Of a stretch of 64,000 nt of DNA, positions 42,812 through 50,643 are shown one piece after another (position 1 is the stretch's first letter; each line of letters opens with the position of its first letter). The stretch lies in contig CANMPL010000005.1 of NCBI GenBank assembly GCA_947499715.1, forward strand, positions 62,001-126,000, read 5' to 3'. This stretch comes from an uncultured Paracoccaceae bacterium (GTDB lineage Bacteria; Pseudomonadota; Alphaproteobacteria; Rhodobacterales; Rhodobacteraceae). The notes below the pieces were generated by a model. The model ran no database searches. It was given only the letters and a program-made list of their open reading frames with translations, and was not told the origin of the DNA. The position numbers and the translations under genes are program-made.

Positions 42812-44008
42812 CTATTCTCTTTTGCGTTTGCTACTATCCGCGCCACCCGGCGATCCCCCCAGCGCTGCGGCAGCAACTGCGGTTGCCGCGGCACCCGCGG
42901 TCGCCGCGCCGGGCACATCCTCGCCATTGAAGAAGCGGCGCAGAACATCCACCGCCACCCGGATTTCGCCGCGCATGACCTGATCTGTCGACATCGGATA
43001 GAAATGGGTGAGCGTCGTGCGCCCGTTACACGTCACTTCGTAGTTTATCATCATCGCAAGATGCGTGCCGGGATACATCGTGGCCGAAACACAGACCTCA
43101 AAGACCATATTGTCACGTTCGGCCAGCCGCTTGATTGCATCCTCAAGCGTAATCATCGCCGTGTTGCAATCATATGTTCCGGCAACAAGATTGCCGGGAA
43201 CCTGAGGATTTCCAAAGATTCCGCCCATCTTGAAAGAACAAAGATGAAGCCATTCCCACTGCTTGGGTTCCCCGTTCAGTAAGTCGGTTTGCACCTGCGC
43301 CATGATGGCCGCGTCCTTGGCGCTACATTTCATCACGCTGTTTTGGGGCGTCGCATTCTTGCGATTGATCCGCGCCCAATGGCGCACGCGGGCGCGGTCG
43401 ATGGTTTGGACGCCTGTCGTCTTGCGGATCACCGGTTTGGGGCATCCAAAGGGGTTCAGCGCAAGGCCAAAAGACACGGTCGGGACGCGGGCCGCCATGC
43501 GTCCGGGCTGAAACATCTGCAATTCAGGGGGCGGCAAGGCGTTTGCAGCACCGCCCGGGGCGCCCGCGTCATCATCCAGCAGCTTGGCCCGTTTGCCAGC
43601 CGGTGGCACGGTCGCCGTAGGATCGTGCGCTGCCGCAGCCGCACTGGCAGCGCCACCTGAACTGGGCCCGGCAGCGGCTGCGCCGGTGTCGCTAAAAGTG
43701 CCCACCACATTGCCCAATTTCAGAAAAGCGCCGGGACCGGCATCGACCTTGCGCCGCCCACCAAAGGATTGCACCGACTTGGCAGTGTGCGCGGCGGCAA
43801 TCCTTGGATAGGCCCGATCAAGATAAATGTGAAAGCCTTGTTGGCGGGCTTCGTGTCGCTCTGCCAACGTAAAATTACCCCGAACATGTCGGCGCCACAG
43901 ATCGGCCCATGCGGCCAACACCTCGCTATAATTTGTAGGCGCTTCGCCTTTGCCACGTTCAAGACGCATCATCGACTGAATGAGCGCCCAAAATTCATCA
44001 TCATCCAT
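42812..44008 (-). CDS. Nuclease-like protein with NLS-like basic motifs
   Basis: This 398-residue protein starts at ATG 44008 behind AAAAGG. No family is certain. Residues 252-292 (WEWLHLCSFKMGG, then NLVAGTYDCNTAMITLE) follow the H-x6-GG ... NLV-x-GT-x3-N pattern of DNA/RNA non-specific (His-Me finger) nucleases, with His255 and Asn282 as candidate catalytic and metal residues. Residues 106-160 and 365-392 are Ala/Gly-rich linkers. Two basic clusters, PPAGKRAKLLDDD (135-147) and SSKRKRE at the end, resemble nuclear-localisation signals, the first close to the c-Myc type. There is no signal peptide. An effector or toxin is possible; this is inference. Confidence 0.6.
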   Translation of the reverse strand: MDDDEFWALIQSMMRLERGKGEAPTNYSEVLAAWADLWRRHVRGNFTLAERHEARQQGFHIYLDRAYPRIAAAHTAKSVQSFGGRRKVDAGPGAFLKLGNVVGTFSDTGAAAAGPSSGGAASAAAAAHDPTATVPPAGKRAKLLDDDAGAPGGAANALPPPELQMFQPGRMAARVPTVSFGLALNPFGCPKPVIRKTTGVQTIDRARVRHWARINRKNATPQNSVMKCSAKDAAIMAQVQTDLLNGEPKQWEWLHLCSFKMGGIFGNPQVPGNLVAGTYDCNTAMITLEDAIKRLAERDNMVFEVCVSATMYPGTHLAMMINYEVTCNGRTTLTHFYPMSTDQVMRGEIRVAVDVLRRFFNGEDVPGAATAGAAATAVAAAALGGSPGGADSSKRKRE

Positions 44009-44041
44009 CCTGATCGCCTTTTAATTGTATGCACGCCTCAA

Positions 44042-44070
44042 GTTACACCTATAACGGCGCATAATGTCAA
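44042..44070 (-). promoter_or_regulatory. Candidate promoter of the nuclease-like gene
   Basis: On the minus strand TTGACA (44070-44065) and TGTAAC (44047-44042) are spaced by 17 bases, 34 bases before the start codon. The -35 is perfect, the -10 matches four of six. Confidence 0.45.
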
Positions 44071-44114
44071 AGGCCGTTGGCCCTAAACCCCACAGATCGC
44101 GCGAAAATCAGGGC

Positions 44115-44143
44115 TTGTCAGCACCCACTGTCAGCGTTATGAC
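44115..44143 (+). promoter_or_regulatory. rpsB: Candidate promoter of rpsB-tsf
   Basis: TTGTCA (44115-44120) and TATGAC (44138-44143) are separated by 17 bases. The start point would lie about 110 bases before rpsB, leaving a leader long enough for S2-type autoregulation. Confidence 0.45.
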
Positions 44144-44261
44144 GCGCGCACTTAATCCCACAGGCGGGGGCGGGTGAAAGGGGGAGACATCCCTGATCAT
44201 CCACCGGTTGGGCCACATGGTCTAATTCCCCGCTGAGGCTGAAACCGGAAAAGGAAAAGAC

Positions 44262-45053
44262 ATGGGCTTACCCGAGTTCTCCATGCGCCAACTGCTTGAA
44301 GCAGGCGTACACTTTGGTCACCAGACCGCACGCTGGAACCCCAAGATGGGCCAGTATATCTACGGCTCCCGCAACGGCATCCACATCATGGACCTGACGC
44401 AGACTGTTCCGATGCTGGATCAGGCGCTGCAAGCCATCCGTGACACTGTCGCCAAAGGCGGCCGGATCCTGTTTGTCGGCACCAAGCGTCAGGCGGCCAA
44501 GCCAATCGCCGAAGCTGCTGAGAAATCCGCACAATTCTACATGAACCACCGCTGGCTGGGTGGCACGCTGACCAACTGGCAGACCGTGTCGCAGTCGATC
44601 AATCGTCTGAAGGCCATCGACGAAGCGTCCTCCACCGGTTTTTCCGGCCTGACCAAGAAAGAGCGTCTGGGCATGGAACGCGAGCAGGGCAAACTGCAAG
44701 CCTCGCTTGGTGGGATCGCTGAAATGGGCGGCACGCCTGATCTTCTGTTCGTCATCGACGTCAACAAAGAAGACCTCGCCATCGCCGAAGCCAAAAAGCT
44801 GGGCATCCCCGTTGTCGCCATCGTCGACACCAACTGCTCGCCCGAGGGTGTTGACTATGTCATCCCCGGCAACGACGACGCTGCCCGCGCCATTGCGCTT
44901 TACTGTGATCTGGCTGCCCGTGCTGCCCTTGACGGTATGCAGGCGCAACTGGGTGCTGCTGGCGTTGACATGGGTGCAATGGAAGAGCTGGCCGAAGAAG
45001 TTGAGGCTGAAGAAGCCGCAGCCGAAGCACCAGCCGCAGCCCCCGCAGAGTAA
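44262..45053 (+). CDS. rpsB: 30S ribosomal protein S2
   Basis: This 263-residue protein has the full S2 pattern: [85 protein letters not shown] read in parts. An Ala/Glu-rich tail of about 30 residues is an extension common in alphaproteobacteria. GGAAAAG precedes the ATG. It is the first gene of the rpsB-tsf operon and is expected to repress its own translation through the leader. Confidence 0.98.
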   Translation: MGLPEFSMRQLLEAGVHFGHQTARWNPKMGQYIYGSRNGIHIMDLTQTVPMLDQALQAIRDTVAKGGRILFVGTKRQAAKPIAEAAEKSAQFYMNHRWLGGTLTNWQTVSQSINRLKAIDEASSTGFSGLTKKERLGMEREQGKLQASLGGIAEMGGTPDLLFVIDVNKEDLAIAEAKKLGIPVVAIVDTNCSPEGVDYVIPGNDDAARAIALYCDLAARAALDGMQAQLGAAGVDMGAMEELAEEVEAEEAAAEAPAAAPAE

Positions 45054-45076
45054 ACGATACTCGCGTGTGACATTGA

Positions 45077-45118
45077 CCGGGCAGGGGCCAAGCCCCCGCC
45101 CGGCTTATACGATTTTTC
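45077..45118 (+). promoter_or_regulatory. Hairpin between rpsB and tsf (attenuator-like)
   Basis: CCGGGC-A-GGGGC (45077-45088) pairs with GCCCC-C-GCCCGG (45092-45103), one A-C mismatch, loop CAA; TTTTT follows at 45113-45117. It resembles a partial terminator that would lower tsf transcription relative to rpsB, or protect the rpsB 3' end. Confidence 0.55.
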
Positions 45119-45133
45119 TCAAGGAGAGATGAC

Positions 45134-46006
45134 ATGGCTATCACCGCAGCAATGGTGAAAGAACTGCGCGAAGCAACCGGCGCAGGCATGATGGACGCCA
45201 AGAAGGCGTTGACCGAAAATGATGGCGACATGGAAGCCGCAACCGATTGGCTGCGCACCAAAGGTCTGGCCAAAGCCGCCAAGAAATCCGGCCGCACCGC
45301 AGCCGAAGGCCTTGTGGCCGTCGCCGTTGCTGGCGGTAAAGGCGTCGCTGTCGAAGTGAACTCCGAAACCGACTTTGTCGGCAAGAACGCTGACTTTCAG
45401 GCAATGGTCGGCAAGATCGCAAACGCCGCATTGGGCGTCAGCGACTTGGACGCGCTGAAAGCCGCTGACCTTGATGGCAAAACGGTCGAGCAGACCGTGA
45501 CAGACGCCGTCGCTGTGATCGGTGAAAACATGTCCGTGCGTCGCATGGCCGCCCTCGAAGGGGCAAACGTCGTGACCTACGTGCACAACGCGGCTGCCAC
45601 CGACATGGGCAACATCGGCGTGCTGGTCGCGATGACTGGCGACAATGAAGCCTTTGGCCGTCAGGTTGCGATGCACATCGCCGCCACCAACCCTGCTGCC
45701 CTGAACGAAGCTGATCTGGACCCGGCAATCGTCGAGAAAGAAAAGCAGATTCAGATGGATATCGCCCGCGAATCCGGCAAGCCAGAGCAGGTCATCGAAA
45801 AGATGATCGTTGGCCGCATGAAGAAATACATGGCCGAGGTCACATTGCTGAACCAGCAATTCGTCGTGAACCCTGACCTGACTGTGGGTGCCGCTGCTAC
45901 CGAAGCAGGCGTTGAAATCACTGGTTTCGTGCGTCTGGAAAAAGGCGAAGGCATCGAAGTGGTTGCCGAAGATTTCGCCGCGGAAGTGGCAAAGCTGAAC
46001 GGCTAA
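45134..46006 (+). CDS. tsf: Elongation factor Ts
   Basis: This 290-residue protein starts at ATG 45134 behind AAGGAGA. It contains the UBA-like N-terminus [31 protein letters not shown] of the core, [10 protein letters not shown] and the coiled-coil/C-terminal module ending [15 protein letters not shown]. It exchanges GDP for GTP on EF-Tu. The pairing with rpsB is the conserved order in bacteria. Confidence 0.98.
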   Translation: MAITAAMVKELREATGAGMMDAKKALTENDGDMEAATDWLRTKGLAKAAKKSGRTAAEGLVAVAVAGGKGVAVEVNSETDFVGKNADFQAMVGKIANAALGVSDLDALKAADLDGKTVEQTVTDAVAVIGENMSVRRMAALEGANVVTYVHNAAATDMGNIGVLVAMTGDNEAFGRQVAMHIAATNPAALNEADLDPAIVEKEKQIQMDIARESGKPEQVIEKMIVGRMKKYMAEVTLLNQQFVVNPDLTVGAAATEAGVEITGFVRLEKGEGIEVVAEDFAAEVAKLNG

Positions 46007-46030
46007 ACTTCTATTTATTAAAATGGTTTA

Positions 46031-46060
46031 GGCCCGTCGCATCCCGCGGCGGGCCTTTTT
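46031..46060 (+). terminator. Terminator of the rpsB-tsf operon
   Basis: A ten-base-pair stem GGCCCGTCGC (46031-46040) with GCGGCGGGCC (46046-46055), loop ATCCC, is followed by five T. It lies 24 bases after the tsf stop. Confidence 0.85.
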
Positions 46061-46131
46061 CATTGTTGCGCCCCATTTCGGTCTGTTTCGGGTCTTAGCC
46101 ATATCGGGTGAACAGCAAGGAATTTGACCAT

Positions 46132-47937
46132 ATGACTCGTATTATCGAACAAGCAGATACAGCGGACCAATTTGACTGGACCACTATCGTGACACATTTG
46201 TCAGACACCGGTGAAAAGATCCAAAGGGATTGGGAATTCGACGATGGATCGATCCGCACCGATTATTTTCAGGACGGGATCATCGCTGAAATCCGGAAAT
46301 TCGATTCGACCGATAATCCAGACGCAAACACCTGGTCCTCGATCCGTTCATACTACGACGCCAACGGCGTCTTGACGTCATCAGAAATCGTCTATGACAC
46401 CACCGTCGCCAAGATCGAGACCTTCGAAAATGGCATCCGCTCGGAAACGAGAGAGATTGATTCCTCTGTCGATCCTGACCTGAACCCCTGGGACCAGATC
46501 ACGACATATTACGACCAGAACGGCGTCATCTACGGGCGGGTGACAATCTATGATGACGCGACCACCAAGACAGACGTCTACGAAAACGGCGTGCTGTCAG
46601 AGATTAATCAAGCCGACCCCGGCAACGCGGCCGGTTGGGACACGATCAATACCTACTTTGACCCCACCGGTGTCATGGTCGCTAAAATCACCCGTGACGA
46701 CGATGGCGTTCAAACGGATGAGCTATTTGAAAACGGGATCCGGTCGGAAACCCGCCAGACGGATACGCTTAATGCCGAAACCTTCGACACGATCGAAACC
46801 TACTACGACCCCGCCGGTGTCATCGTGGCCAAGGTCACGCGCTACGACAACGGCGAAGAGATCGTGGCACTTTTTGAAAACGGCGTGCGGACCGAAATCC
46901 GTCAAACCGATAGGCAGGATGTGCGGTCCTACGATGAGATTGAGACCTATTTTGATGCAAACGGCGTGATATTGGCCAAAATCACCCGCAATGATGACGG
47001 GGTCCAGACGGACGAGCTTTATGAAAACGGCGCCCGGACCGAAACCACCCGGATCGACACGCTGGACGTCAAATCCTATGACATGCTCAGCACCTACTTT
47101 GACCAAAACGGTGATGTAATCGCCAAGTTGAGCGTCTTTGACGACGGCACCCAGAACGATCTGCTGTATGAAAACGGCGTCCGCAAGGAATTGCGCCAGA
47201 TGGATCTGGACGATGTCAAAAGCTATGACACGATCAACACCTATTATGATGCCAACGGCGACCTCTTGCAGCGCGAAACCCTCTTTGACACTGGCGTCAG
47301 CAAGTCGGAATCCTTTGAAAACGGCGTTATCCGGTCGGTCGCACTGACGGATGCCAACGATGTCAAAGGCTATGACAGTGTCACAACGACCTTTGATGCC
47401 ACCGGCGAAAAGATCGAACGCCTGACCATCTTTGACACCGGCGTGGAACGCCTTGAAGAGTTTGCCAATGGCGAACGCACCTTCACCACCGAAACGGATG
47501 TGAGCGACGTCAAAAGCTGGGCCATCAAGTCCACCCAGCACAATGCCGGAAACGGCCTTACGATCAGCTACCGCGAAGACGATAACGGCCTGACAACCTA
47601 TTCCTTTTTTCAGGACGGCAAGAAGGCACTCGTCAGTCAAGAAGATCTTGGCGACGTGTTTATCTGGCAAAGCAAGGAACAGGGCTACAACCCGGACGGC
47701 TCTCGCTCTGTGACAGAGACCGTTTTTGATACTGGTGACGTGCGTACGATTGTCTATGTCGACGGCACCGACGTGCAGGATTTCCGTATGGAACGGGACG
47801 GCGACGGGTCAGACAGCTGGGAATACAAGGTTGTGGACTTCGATCCCGATGGCGGCCCGGCTGTGACGACCTTCTATGATAGCGCCTCTGAATTGCCTTT
47901 GCCTTATTCAGACTACACCGGCTTGGTCACGGTCTAA
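46132..47937 (+). CDS. 49-residue tandem-repeat protein of unknown function
   Basis: The product has 601 residues from ATG 46132, with AAGGAA nine bases before; GTG 46108 is an in-frame alternative. It is built of about 11 repeats of 49 to 51 residues. The pattern per unit is ENGxRxExRQTD, a spacer ending in DVxSYD, xIxTYYDxNGVxxAKxTxYDDG and a linker into the next ENG. The repeat differs from MORN, RHS/YD and RTX. It is acidic and cysteine-free and lacks a Sec signal. These traits occur in type I-secreted or cytoplasmic beta-repeat proteins; neither location can be decided. The last two units are degenerate. It stands alone after the tsf terminator. Confidence 0.75.
   Translation: MTRIIEQADTADQFDWTTIVTHLSDTGEKIQRDWEFDDGSIRTDYFQDGIIAEIRKFDSTDNPDANTWSSIRSYYDANGVLTSSEIVYDTTVAKIETFENGIRSETREIDSSVDPDLNPWDQITTYYDQNGVIYGRVTIYDDATTKTDVYENGVLSEINQADPGNAAGWDTINTYFDPTGVMVAKITRDDDGVQTDELFENGIRSETRQTDTLNAETFDTIETYYDPAGVIVAKVTRYDNGEEIVALFENGVRTEIRQTDRQDVRSYDEIETYFDANGVILAKITRNDDGVQTDELYENGARTETTRIDTLDVKSYDMLSTYFDQNGDVIAKLSVFDDGTQNDLLYENGVRKELRQMDLDDVKSYDTINTYYDANGDLLQRETLFDTGVSKSESFENGVIRSVALTDANDVKGYDSVTTTFDATGEKIERLTIFDTGVERLEEFANGERTFTTETDVSDVKSWAIKSTQHNAGNGLTISYREDDNGLTTYSFFQDGKKALVSQEDLGDVFIWQSKEQGYNPDGSRSVTETVFDTGDVRTIVYVDGTDVQDFRMERDGDGSDSWEYKVVDFDPDGGPAVTTFYDSASELPLPYSDYTGLVTV
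46200..47850 (+). repeat. Tandem protein-coding repeat, 49-51 codons per unit
   Basis: About eleven units are recognised by ENG (or QDG, ANG, VDG) followed 20-25 residues later by TYYD/TYFD-x-NG. The central six units are the most alike and the ends most diverged, which suggests growth by internal unequal exchange. Confidence 0.8.
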
Positions 47938-47945
47938 GCCTCAGA

Positions 47946-48151
47946 CACGAAAAGGCGCTGCAATCGGGAGAATTGCAGCGCCATACTCGTTACCCCCAGC
48001 GCACCGTCATTGGGATGGGACTGGCGCGCCATATGCAGGACCAACGGGCAAACGCAATTTCTGCGCGTTGGGTAGATGCGGACCGGCTTGCCTTGAAATC
48101 GCAAGGGTTCCGGCCCGCTGTTCCCTGGCCTAAGGCCACCACTCACGGAAC
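47946..48151 (-). ncRNA. Candidate structured RNA downstream of luxR
   Basis: Read on the minus strand, this 206-base stretch folds into successive hairpins: GTTCC/GGAAC enclosing TGGCC-TTA-GGCCA; GCGGGCCGG/CCGGTCCGC (nine pairs) enclosing CCTTG/CAAGG; CCAACG/CGTTGG enclosing CGCA/TGCG; and finally an 11-pair stem GGCGCTGCAAT/ATTGCAGCGCC (47982-47954) followed by TTTTC, a terminator. No open frame fits. It begins 66 bases after the luxR stop on the same strand, so it could be an independent sRNA or a stable 3' UTR product. It does not match SRP RNA or tmRNA. Confidence 0.5.
47950..47982 (-). terminator. Terminator of the luxR/structured RNA transcript
   Basis: A perfect 11-base-pair stem (47982-47972 with 47964-47954), seven-base loop, is followed on the minus strand by TTTTC. 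On the plus strand no T-run follows, so it does not serve the repeat-protein gene well. Confidence 0.65.
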
Positions 48152-48216
48152 ATGATTAGATTGCCATTTGACGCGGGGTCACGAAAGTAAGGGAAACCTG
48201 ACCTTATGGTTAAAGA

Positions 48217-48981
48217 TCAGTTTTCGACGTCTTCCAGCACGAACATCTGATTGTAAAACGCAGCCTTTAGCACCGCTTGTGCCGTGGTTTCCACGTCCAG
48301 TGCCTCGCGGGCAAGCCGCAGATGCTTTTCCACCGTTGCAGGCGTCAACCCCAGCAGAATCGCAATGTCCTGCGTGGTCTTGCCATCGCCCACCCATTGC
48401 AGCACCTCGCGCTGCCGCTTGGTCAGCGGGCGCGAGCCGGAATAGGGCAGGGTCAACAGTTTCAGATGGAAGATATTGTTTAGCGCGATGATCTCTTCAC
48501 CGTGCTTTTCCCAGACCTCTTCCACCTGTGCCTGATTCATGCGCGGGCTGCCGACCAATCCGATGGCGCCCTTGCTACGCTCTGACACCGACCGAAAGCT
48601 GATCGTATAGCCTGCGGTCACGTCGTGCTTTTGGTTGATCTGCAGCACGTTCATCTCGCCGGGCGTCAGGTTGCCCGTCCGCGCCAGCTCTTCCATCCAG
48701 GTCCAGCTACAAGCCCCGTTGTTGTTAAGGGCCCACCGCAGCATTGGCGCATGATCGTAATGCACGTCGGTGAAAAAGCTGTCCATGAAGTCGCGCTTGT
48801 GATTGGTCAAAATGACCCAATCCTGCGGATCACCAAGGCCGTGGGTCGTCCGGTAACGGGTATAGCCGTAAAGCACCCGGTCAAAGCCGTAGGACTGCAT
48901 CAGTTTGACAAGATAGTCCCACAGATCATTGTCCGTCTTGGCGTTGGTCAACGCTGTGACATGTTCCAGAAGCTTGCTCAT
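48217..48981 (-). CDS. LuxR-type regulator with autoinducer-binding domain
   Basis: This 254-residue protein has an autoinducer-binding-type domain (about 15-165, WDYLVKLMQSYGFDRVLYGYTRYRT) and a C-terminal LuxR helix-turn-helix (about 186-250, LTKRQREVLQWVGDGKTTQD and ATVEKHLRLAREAL). The usual DP pair of acyl-homoserine-lactone receptors reads YDHAP here, and the expected tryptophan/tyrosine ligand contacts are partly changed, so the ligand may be non-canonical. No luxI synthase is in the window: a solo LuxR. Its ATG overlaps the aroQ stop by four bases. Confidence 0.88.
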   Translation of the reverse strand: MSKLLEHVTALTNAKTDNDLWDYLVKLMQSYGFDRVLYGYTRYRTTHGLGDPQDWVILTNHKRDFMDSFFTDVHYDHAPMLRWALNNNGACSWTWMEELARTGNLTPGEMNVLQINQKHDVTAGYTISFRSVSERSKGAIGLVGSPRMNQAQVEEVWEKHGEEIIALNNIFHLKLLTLPYSGSRPLTKRQREVLQWVGDGKTTQDIAILLGLTPATVEKHLRLAREALDVETTAQAVLKAAFYNQMFVLEDVEN

Positions 48982-49424
48982 GCAGAGGCACCCAAATAGT
49001 CACACATCGCCGTCATCGCCAGCGTATAGCCCGCCGCGCCAAACCCGCAGATAATCCCCACCGCCGCCTTGGCGATATAGGAATGATGCCGAAATTCCTC
49101 GCGGGCATGGACGTTGGACAGGTGCAACTCGATCGTTGGCAGTTCGGTGGAAAAGATCGCATCCATCAGCGCGATAGAGGTGTGAGTATAGGCACCCGCG
49201 TTCAAGATAACCCCGTCATGAACGCCGCGCGCCGCATGCAAGGCATCGACCATCGCACCTTCGATATTGGATTGCGCAAAGGCCACTTTGATCCCCATTG
49301 CCTTGGCATGATCGGCGCAAAGCGCCTCGATCATAGGCAAGGTCGTGGTGCCATAAACCTCCGGCTGGCGTGTCCCCAGCAGGTTAAGGTTCGGACCGTT
49401 CAGGATAAGCAGCGATTTTGTCAT
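48978..49424 (-). CDS. aroQ: Type II 3-dehydroquinate dehydratase
   Basis: This 148-residue protein starts at ATG 49424 (MTKSLLILNGPNLNLLGTRQPEVYG). The family marks are NGPNLNLLGxRxPExYG (with the catalytic Arg and Tyr), ILNAGAYTHTSIALMDA, IELHLSNVHAREEFRHHSY (catalytic His) and GFGAAGYTLAM. It dehydrates 3-dehydroquinate to 3-dehydroshikimate. The frame extends upstream to 49616 without family similarity. Coupled to luxR by an ATGA overlap, an unusual partner for a shikimate-pathway enzyme. Confidence 0.96.
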   Translation of the reverse strand: MTKSLLILNGPNLNLLGTRQPEVYGTTTLPMIEALCADHAKAMGIKVAFAQSNIEGAMVDALHAARGVHDGVILNAGAYTHTSIALMDAIFSTELPTIELHLSNVHAREEFRHHSYIAKAAVGIICGFGAAGYTLAMTAMCDYLGASA

Positions 49425-49524
49425 GCCCACATCATTGGCATAATCTGATTGGCCGGGAAACCAAATTTCGTTTAGATGCCTGTTTTGCAGTCGTTTTGTG
49501 TGCCTTTTTGGCTTTTGATCTGCA

Positions 49525-50559
49525 TCATTTTTGGGCAATGCGCCGGGCAATGGCGGCAAGCGCCGGGACAGCGGCGCGCATTTCATCCAAATCACCGGGG
49601 TTCGAGGCATTCCCATCCACCGCCCGCCGGATCACGCCCTGGATGATCGCGATGAAGCGGAAATAGCTGAACGTCAGATAGAACGCCCAATTGTCGGGCA
49701 GGGCGATGCCGCGCATTTCACAATAGGCCGCGATATACTCCGCCTCTGTCGGGATCCCCAATGCCGCGCGATCCGCATCGCCCAAACCCCTTGCGACGCC
49801 CTTGTTTGGCAATTGCATCCCCATGATCTGATAGGCCAGATCGGCCATCGGATGCCCCAGCGTCGACAGCTCCCAATCCAGCAACGCGCGCACGCGGGGC
49901 GAAGCTGGGTGAAACATCAGATTATCCAGCCGAAAGTCACCATGCACGATGCTGATCCGGCCGTCATCCGCGGGGATCCGCTCTGCCAGCCAGGCGATCA
50001 ACCAATCCACGTCCTGCTGCGCTGTGATCTCTGCAGCGCGATATTGCTTGGTCCAGCGCCCCACCTGACGGGCAAAGTAATTCCCCGGTGCGCCGTAATC
50101 CGACAGGCCGACCGCCATAGGTTCTACCGCGTGCAAATTGGCCATGACCCGGACCATATCCAGATAGATCTGGCGGCGGTCCGGGGCTGCGACCTCTGGC
50201 AGGGCAGGGTCCCAGAACGTGCGTCCTACCAACGCCTCCATCACAAAGAACTGCGTTCCCAGCGGGCTTTCTGCGTCGCTCAGATGATACATCTTGGGCA
50301 CCGGCACATCCGTCGGCGCGAGGGCCTGCATCACCCGGTATTCCCGCGCCACCTGATGGGCGGACTTCAGCAATATCCCTTGTGGCTTGGCCCGCAACAC
50401 AAAGGCGCGCGCGCCGGATTGAACCCGGTAGGTCGGGTTTGACTGCCCGCCGGTGAACCGCGTGATCCCATCCAGGGTCGTAAACCCCGGCACATGCGCC
50501 GCCAGATAGCGGCCCAATTCATCGGGATCAAATTGATGACGCAGATCGCTTCCTGACAT
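49525..50559 (-). CDS. Phosphotransferase (ACAD10/11-like APH domain)
   Basis: This 344-residue protein has an aminoglycoside-phosphotransferase/kinase fold: TRFTGGQSNPTYRVQ near the N-terminus, FVMEALVGRTFWDP, the catalytic loop ISIVHGDFRLDNLMFHP with the Asp base, and LLDWELSTLGHPMADLAYQ as the DxD-like magnesium region. Homologous domains are fused to acyl-CoA dehydrogenase in eukaryotic ACAD10/ACAD11, which phosphorylate and dehydrate 4-hydroxyacyl-CoA. Here the dehydrogenase is the divergent neighbour (84-base gap), so a joint role in hydroxyacyl-CoA breakdown is likely. Confidence 0.9.
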   Translation of the reverse strand: MSGSDLRHQFDPDELGRYLAAHVPGFTTLDGITRFTGGQSNPTYRVQSGARAFVLRAKPQGILLKSAHQVAREYRVMQALAPTDVPVPKMYHLSDAESPLGTQFFVMEALVGRTFWDPALPEVAAPDRRQIYLDMVRVMANLHAVEPMAVGLSDYGAPGNYFARQVGRWTKQYRAAEITAQQDVDWLIAWLAERIPADDGRISIVHGDFRLDNLMFHPASPRVRALLDWELSTLGHPMADLAYQIMGMQLPNKGVARGLGDADRAALGIPTEAEYIAAYCEMRGIALPDNWAFYLTFSYFRFIAIIQGVIRRAVDGNASNPGDLDEMRAAVPALAAIARRIAQK

Positions 50560-50643
50560 CGGGCCGCCTTTCAGGGCGTTGACATTACCTGTCAGAGTTT
50601 GGTCCAGTCATCCACGAAAGCAAAGCCTTCAGGGGGACGAAAC

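Noticed and set aside
47934-48146. 70-residue frame downstream of luxR
   Set aside because: The segment is dominated by strong RNA stems and a terminator; no coding character.
47946-48151. Identification of the structured RNA as 6S or SRP RNA
   Set aside because: Its 5' and 3' ends do not pair into the long interrupted 6S hairpin, and the SRP Alu/S-domain loop motifs are absent; left as unidentified.
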